Source of the DNA: Paenibacillus oryzisoli
GTDB taxonomy: Bacteria > Bacillota > Bacilli > Paenibacillales > NBRC-103111
Direction of reading: 5' to 3'
Assembly: GCF_001653565.1 (NCBI RefSeq)
Contig: NZ_LYPB01000050.1
Location: forward strand, 310,001-374,000
Length of the DNA stretch: 64,000 nucleotides
Below are positions 60,269 to 64,000 of the stretch, piece after piece. Both the position numbers and the translations under genes were made by a program. The notes below the pieces were generated by a model. It was given only the letters and a program-made list of their open reading frames with translations. It was not told the origin of the DNA and made no database searches. The stretch's first letter is position 1, and each line of letters begins with the position of its first letter.

Positions 60269-61000
60269 TTGTTTTTATCCATTTTGCAAGTCAATTCGGA
60301 AGACTTAACTCCCTATGCGATCGTGTGCGGCGACCCGTTCAGGGCTGAGGCCATTTCACGTAAGCTGGACAACGTGCGTGAGCTTTCTTTCTCCCGCGAG
60401 TATCGGACCTTCGTAGGCGCTAAGGATGGCGTCCCTATCACTATCGTGAGTCACGGTGTGGGGTCCCCAGGAGCAGCAGTATGCTTCGAGGAGCTCATCA
60501 AAGGCGGTGTGAAGACACTAATTCGCGTCGGAACCGCTGGATCCTACTCAGCTGACGTACCGCCAGGAAGCCTCGTCGTCAGCACAGCCGCGGTACGTGA
60601 AGAGGGCTTAACTCGCCAGCTAGTGCCTCACGGTTTCCCCGCGGTAGCTGATCACGCTGTTACTCGCGCGTTGTATCAAGCCGCTTCCGAGAGCGATGGA
60701 CTCGTGAAGCAAGGCATCACCGTTACCTTGGATGCTTTCTTCCAAGGCGTCGAGGAATTCCCTCACCGCAAATATAAGCAAGCTGGTGCATTAGCGGTTG
60801 AGATGGAAATCGCCGCCCTCTATGTTATCGCTTCGCTGCGCGGAGTACGCGCTGGGGCCATCGTCGCTTTGGACGGCTATGCGGACGCCGATCTGCGCGA
60901 AGTGTACAATCCGCATACGGATGTCGTTTCTGGCGCTATCGAGCGAGAGATTGATGCGGCAATCCGTGCGATGGTGAAGTTGCATACGGAAGACAACTAA
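60269..61000 (+). CDS. Nucleoside phosphorylase (uridine/purine PNP-UDP family)
   Basis: A 243-residue enzyme of the trimeric/hexameric PNP_UDP_1 family. Phosphate-site GDPFRAEAIS, strand with SHGVGSPGAAVCFEEL, LIRVGTAGSYS, and the substrate-site VEMEIAALYVIA are present. TTG at 60269 is chosen since AAAGGAG lies 10 bases upstream and the first residues then match family starts; it is one base after the preceding stop. It would split imported nucleosides into base and ribose-1-phosphate, completing the pathway begun by nupNOPQ. The pattern is nearest to uridine phosphorylase but purine use cannot be excluded. Confidence 0.92.
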   Translation: MFLSILQVNSEDLTPYAIVCGDPFRAEAISRKLDNVRELSFSREYRTFVGAKDGVPITIVSHGVGSPGAAVCFEELIKGGVKTLIRVGTAGSYSADVPPGSLVVSTAAVREEGLTRQLVPHGFPAVADHAVTRALYQAASESDGLVKQGITVTLDAFFQGVEEFPHRKYKQAGALAVEMEIAALYVIASLRGVRAGAIVALDGYADADLREVYNPHTDVVSGAIEREIDAAIRAMVKLHTEDN

Positions 61001-61002
61001 TG

Positions 61003-61049
61003 CAAGCAATTAAGACCGTGAGGGACTCCCTTACGGTCTTAATTGCTTG
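61003..61049 (+). terminator. Terminator of the nucleoside operon
   Basis: CAAGCAATTAAGACCGT pairs perfectly with ACGGTCTTAATTGCTTG over 17 bases around a 13-base loop. It starts two bases after the phosphorylase stop. The T-run is poor (TGTGTG), so it may mainly protect the mRNA 3' end. Confidence 0.75.
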
Positions 61050-61163
61050 TGTGTGGCAGCTGATTCACCACTAACCATCCACACACTTACCTACTCTCTC
61101 CCGCTCGCAGTAATCTTCTATCTGCCAATCTCCCACTACCCCCCGTCTTCAACATCCCCCGTC

Positions 61164-61347
61164 AAAAGTGCAAAAATACAACCTTTTCCGCGATTTCAGT
61201 GCTTTCAACTGAAATAAGTGCGAAAAGGCATCTATTTAGCTGAGATTCAGCGATTTCTCGCCGATTCATGCCAAAAGGTTGCACTTTCGCACTTATTTAC
61301 CCACTTTTTACTTCTTATCCTCATAAAAGATGCTCTTTTGCACTTTT
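61164..61347. repeat. Four-arm repeat array, forward-forward-reverse-reverse (24-bp arms)
   Basis: This lies in the gap between the convergent phosphorylase and ABC-F genes. Arms A (61164-61187) and B (61214-61237) read forward, C (61273-61296) and D (61325-61347) in reverse, spaced 50 and 52 bases. All fit AxAAGTGCxAAA...CxxCxxxTT. Outer arms A and D share AAAAGTGCAAAA; inner arms B and C share ATAAGTGCGAAA. The 3' halves instead group A with C (CAACCTTTT) and B with D (GCATCT). The rest of the 380-base gap has small hairpins such as ATTTCAG/CTGAAAT but no ORF. Bases 61050-61163 show nothing recognisable. Confidence 0.78.
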
Positions 61348-61381
61348 GGGCTCTTTGCTCTTACGCACTTCTCCAAACACA

Positions 61382-63121
61382 TTAAAGCAACTTAATCAAC
61401 TCTTCAAGCTCATCAACCAATACTTTTGCCTGTTCAAAATCAGTATTTTTTAAAGCTAATTCTATTTTCATTTCAACTGCTTTTTTATTTTGTTCAGCTT
61501 CTAAATAGTCTCTATTAAAATGACTTGCATAAATCATCTGTCTAAATTTCCGCATACTCATTTTTCTAATCGTCTTATCGTCAATGATTAACACATAATC
61601 CATACCATTGACAACCGAATAGAAATCATGAGAAATCATGAGAATCGCGCCTTTGTAGTCTTCAATGGCTTTATCCAGTGCTATTTGTGTGTAGGTGTCC
61701 AAATGGCTTGTCGGCTCATCCAGAAGCAATAGATTTGCTTTGCTGGCAGAAACTTTAGCCAATTGAAGCATATTCTTTTCGCCACCAGATAACGATGCTA
61801 TCTTCTGATTAACGATTTCTCCTTCAAAGCCATAGTTCGAAACATACGATCTAATCTCATCATACGTTTTAAACCCCGCATCGATGAATTCTTCTAGTAT
61901 TGTGTTAGAATCCTTTAGCATTTCGCCTTGAATCTGAGATAAATAGGCCACTTTAGCATCGGCATTTATTTCAATTGAATCCTGATTGTTTTTAAAAATA
62001 TCGCGGAGCAGCGTCGTTTTCCCGGCACCATTTGGACCGATAATGGCCACTTTATCCCCAGACTTTATCTCAAAGTTAACATTGTCTAGAAGCAACTCAT
62101 CAAAGGCAACACGATAATGATTGACATTGACAACAACGGCGTCCTCAATTTCATTTTCAATAGCGAAACTGATATTCGGCTGCTTAATTTCAACAAATGG
62201 CGCTTTAATTCTACGCGCTTCCAATCTTTCTTGAAATCTGACTCTAGCTTTTAATGCTCTCCCTCGAGATGCTTCTGAATTATACGTTGCGATAGCTCTA
62301 AGATTATCAATAATGTTATCGTATCTCTCAATTTCTTCTTGTTCAGCGACAGCGATTTCTTGCAACTCAATTTTTGTCTGAAGTAGGGAGAAATTATATT
62401 CAATGTAACGCCCGTCAAACTCTTGGATCTCCATGTTTTCGAGGTGTATGATTTTGTTGAAACAATGATTCAATAGATATCGGTTATGCGTAACGACGAG
62501 CAGCATTCCTTTGTGAGAATTAATCAGATTTTTAAGCGCATTTAAATTGTCAAAGTCTAAAAACACATCAGGTTCATCCATAATCATTACATCTGGACGA
62601 CTAAGCATTTCCTTCATCACTTGAATAAGCTTGAATTCCCCGCCACTCAGGTCGGATACCCTAAGATCTTTGAGCTTCATGAGGTTGGCTAGATTTAACT
62701 TTTTATTAATGTTGCTTTCAAAATCAGCTCCACCAATTGAATCAAAAGTGTCTAGAGCCAATTGATACCTTTCTAATAACGCATCCATATCCGATGATGT
62801 TTCCATTTCCGTACAAATAGCTGTTATTTCATTTTGTAGCCCAATAAATTCTTCCCCTATATACTCAAACACGGTTGTTTCTTTCGTTTTGTCGAATTGC
62901 GGGAATTGACTTACATGCCGAATTTTGCAAGTAGGGTCTATTTCTAACTTGCCCTCGAACAAATATCTTTCTGGATCCATCAATATATCGATCAGTGTAC
63001 TTTTCCCACTGCCACTTGTTCCTATAAAAGCACAATGTTGTGCCTCTTCAAGCGTAAATGAAATGTTATTATATAGTTCTTTTTGCGGAAATGAGAAGGA
63101 CAAGTTTTCAACTTTTATCAT
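61382..63121 (-). CDS. ABC-F family ATPase (ribosome-associated, possible antibiotic protection)
   Basis: A 579-residue soluble protein with two ABC domains and no membrane helix. Walker A sites are GTSGSGKST and GPNGAGKTT; signatures are LSGGEFKL and LSGGEKNM; Walker B ends are IMDEPD and LLLDEPTSHLD. A linker of about 80 residues between the domains (IELQEIAVAEQEEIERYDNI, ASRGRALKARVRFQERLEARR in pieces) is the ABC-F P-site tRNA-interaction helix pair. A C-terminal helix (AEQNKKAVEMKIEL) follows. The gene is visibly AT-rich compared with its neighbours, which suggests transfer. Some ABC-F proteins protect ribosomes from antibiotics; others are housekeeping translation factors. Confidence 0.9.
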   Translation of the reverse strand: MIKVENLSFSFPQKELYNNISFTLEEAQHCAFIGTSGSGKSTLIDILMDPERYLFEGKLEIDPTCKIRHVSQFPQFDKTKETTVFEYIGEEFIGLQNEITAICTEMETSSDMDALLERYQLALDTFDSIGGADFESNINKKLNLANLMKLKDLRVSDLSGGEFKLIQVMKEMLSRPDVMIMDEPDVFLDFDNLNALKNLINSHKGMLLVVTHNRYLLNHCFNKIIHLENMEIQEFDGRYIEYNFSLLQTKIELQEIAVAEQEEIERYDNIIDNLRAIATYNSEASRGRALKARVRFQERLEARRIKAPFVEIKQPNISFAIENEIEDAVVVNVNHYRVAFDELLLDNVNFEIKSGDKVAIIGPNGAGKTTLLRDIFKNNQDSIEINADAKVAYLSQIQGEMLKDSNTILEEFIDAGFKTYDEIRSYVSNYGFEGEIVNQKIASLSGGEKNMLQLAKVSASKANLLLLDEPTSHLDTYTQIALDKAIEDYKGAILMISHDFYSVVNGMDYVLIIDDKTIRKMSMRKFRQMIYASHFNRDYLEAEQNKKAVEMKIELALKNTDFEQAKVLVDELEELIKLL

Positions 63122-63190
63122 CGTATTACCTTTCTTTATATCAAATTATTAAATGCTTGGAAGACCACGGATCTCAAGTTTACCGTAGTT

Positions 63191-63219
63191 AGAATAACAC
63201 TTGTTACAACCAACTTCAA
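63191..63219 (-). promoter_or_regulatory. Promoter of the ABC-F gene
   Basis: On the minus strand TTGAAG (63219-63214) and TATTCT (63196-63191) are 17 bases apart, giving a leader of about 65 bases before the ATG at 63121. Confidence 0.6.
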
Positions 63220-63276
63220 TCTATTCACACGAATGTTGTTGTTTCATTATATGGAATTCTGTTCACTATGCTGGCC

Positions 63277-63318
63277 AAAAAACCTTCAACCCCACTTTCC
63301 GTGGTTTTGAAGGTTTTT
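63277..63318 (-). terminator. Terminator of the isomerase/epimerase gene
   Basis: On the minus strand AAAAACCTTCAA and CCAC pair with GTGG and TTGAAGGTTTTTT around GGAAA. It follows the stop of the last gene by about 20 bases. Confidence 0.85.
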
Positions 63319-63340
63319 CGTTTCGCTTATTGCCACTAAT

Positions 63341-64000
63341 TTACGCTAACCATTGCTTCACTTTCGCTGAGAAGTTATTCAGCATTTCAACCGTGCCGAA
63401 TTGGCCGCTGAAATCTTCAATACCCAGGTAACCATCATAGCCAACTGCTTTCAAATCATCAAGCACTTGCTTCCAATTCACGATACCCGCATCGATAGGT
63501 GCCCACTCGCTCTTCCAAAGCTTAATGCCATCTTGCTCTTCACCTGAAAGCGTCCATGCCGCGTTCTTCACATGCACATGTGCCAGGTAAGGTCCTAGCA
63601 ATTCAAGACCCATACGGTGGTTCTCGAATCCTTCATGCACCATGTTGCCCGCATCATGAAGCACACCAATGTTCTCAGGTTTGAAACCAGATACGAGTCT
63701 ATGGGCTAGTCCAGCGCTCGCAGTGATCGTATTGTGGTGCGTCTCTACTAAACCTTTCACGCCATACTGCTGGGAAAGCTCTTGAACATGGTGAAGGTAG
63801 TCCACAGCTTTTGCAAACAAATCATTGTAGTTTTTGCTTTTATCATAACCAGGTACGCCAACACGGATGAAGGGAACGCCAATTTTTTGAGCTGCTTTGA
63901 AAACATTCTCCGTTTCAGCTACATCACAGTTATTTAAATAAGGCGTAATGCTCAGGTTCACGAGGTTTTCGTTCAAAGCCGCTTGCTTAAAACGCTCAAG
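63341..64000 (-). CDS. Sugar phosphate isomerase/epimerase-like TIM-barrel protein (5' end outside window)
   Basis: The frame runs open to base 64000, so the N-terminus is missing; 219 codons are visible. The sequence has the AP-endonuclease-2 / xylose-isomerase-like barrel pattern: PFIRVGVPGYD, VKGLVETHHNTITASAG (metal ligand Glu and His), IGVLHDAGNMVHEG (Asp), VHVKNAAW (His) and GYLGIEDFSG (Glu). Such enzymes isomerise or epimerise sugars or inositol derivatives with a divalent metal. It ends at a strong terminator and is transcribed away from the right edge of the window, so its operon partners are probably outside. Confidence 0.88.
   Translation of the reverse strand, partial: LERFKQAALNENLVNLSITPYLNNCDVAETENVFKAAQKIGVPFIRVGVPGYDKSKNYNDLFAKAVDYLHHVQELSQQYGVKGLVETHHNTITASAGLAHRLVSGFKPENIGVLHDAGNMVHEGFENHRMGLELLGPYLAHVHVKNAAWTLSGEEQDGIKLWKSEWAPIDAGIVNWKQVLDDLKAVGYDGYLGIEDFSGQFGTVEMLNNFSAKVKQWLA

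Overview
The window looks like chromosomal DNA of a spore-forming Gram-positive soil bacterium of the Paenibacillus type. This is inferred from gene content, not from any marker gene. The evidence is strong AGGAGG-type ribosome binding sites with ATG, GTG and TTG starts, a Bacillales-order caa3 oxidase operon (ctaC-D-E-F, then ctaG and a DUF420 gene), sporulation-type genes (Cse60-like, YhcN/YlaJ lipoprotein), and repeated LplA/LplB/LplC-type sugar ABC modules run by membrane-bound AraC regulators. No rRNA, tRNA, CRISPR array, prophage or intact insertion sequence was found.

Layout. 1-5.0 kb: the end of an MFS efflux pump, an AIM24 protein, an aldo/keto reductase-MerR pair with a classical MerR promoter, a cluster of very small ORFs ending in a Gre-like protein, and a decayed GH27 alpha-galactosidase. 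5.0-9.2 kb: an AraC regulator, a haloalkane dehalogenase-like hydrolase and a Nat-type ABC exporter. 9.2-17.0 kb (minus): carbohydrate module 1, SBP1-LplB-LplC-AraC sensor-SBP2. 17.2-22.5 kb (minus): aa3/caa3 cytochrome oxidase. 22.7-27.9 kb (plus): sporulation lipoprotein, DEAD-box helicase with a 39-bp tandem repeat tail, guanylate-kinase-like protein, NifU-N/HEAT protein. 28.2-35.3 kb (minus): module 2, AraC sensor then LplB-LplC-SBP-sulfatase. 35.5-42.3 kb: M48 protease, C39 peptidase, IF-3 paralogue, luciferase-like oxidoreductase, and a TVP38-PAP2-methyltransferase operon. 42.5-48.6 kb (plus): module 3, AraC sensor-SBP-LplB-LplC. 48.9-54.5 kb (minus): a secreted protein of about 1,870 residues with a heparinase II/III-like catalytic region and many accessory domains. 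54.9-61.0 kb (plus): a nucleoside uptake operon (nupNOPQ-like) with a sulfite-oxidase-like protein and a nucleoside phosphorylase. 61.4-64 kb (minus): an AT-rich ABC-F ATPase and the end of a sugar isomerase/epimerase-like gene.

Function. Most of the window serves polysaccharide foraging. A secreted polyanion lyase, a sulfatase and three separate oligosaccharide importers, each with its own membrane sensor-regulator, fit scavenging of uronic or sulfated glycans. Two good catabolite-response (cre) sites, one at the lyase promoter and one before the module 2 importer, suggest both are held off by CcpA when better sugars are present. The nucleoside operon imports nucleosides and cleaves them to base and sugar phosphate.

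The most unusual signal is in two convergent-gene gaps (27.9-28.1 kb and 61.2-61.35 kb). Each holds four copies of a 23-29 bp arm arranged forward, forward, reverse, reverse with near-identical spacing of about 51 bp. The two loci use unrelated sequences, and in each the outer pair and the inner pair match each other at the bases that differ between arms, as expected for one large nested hairpin.
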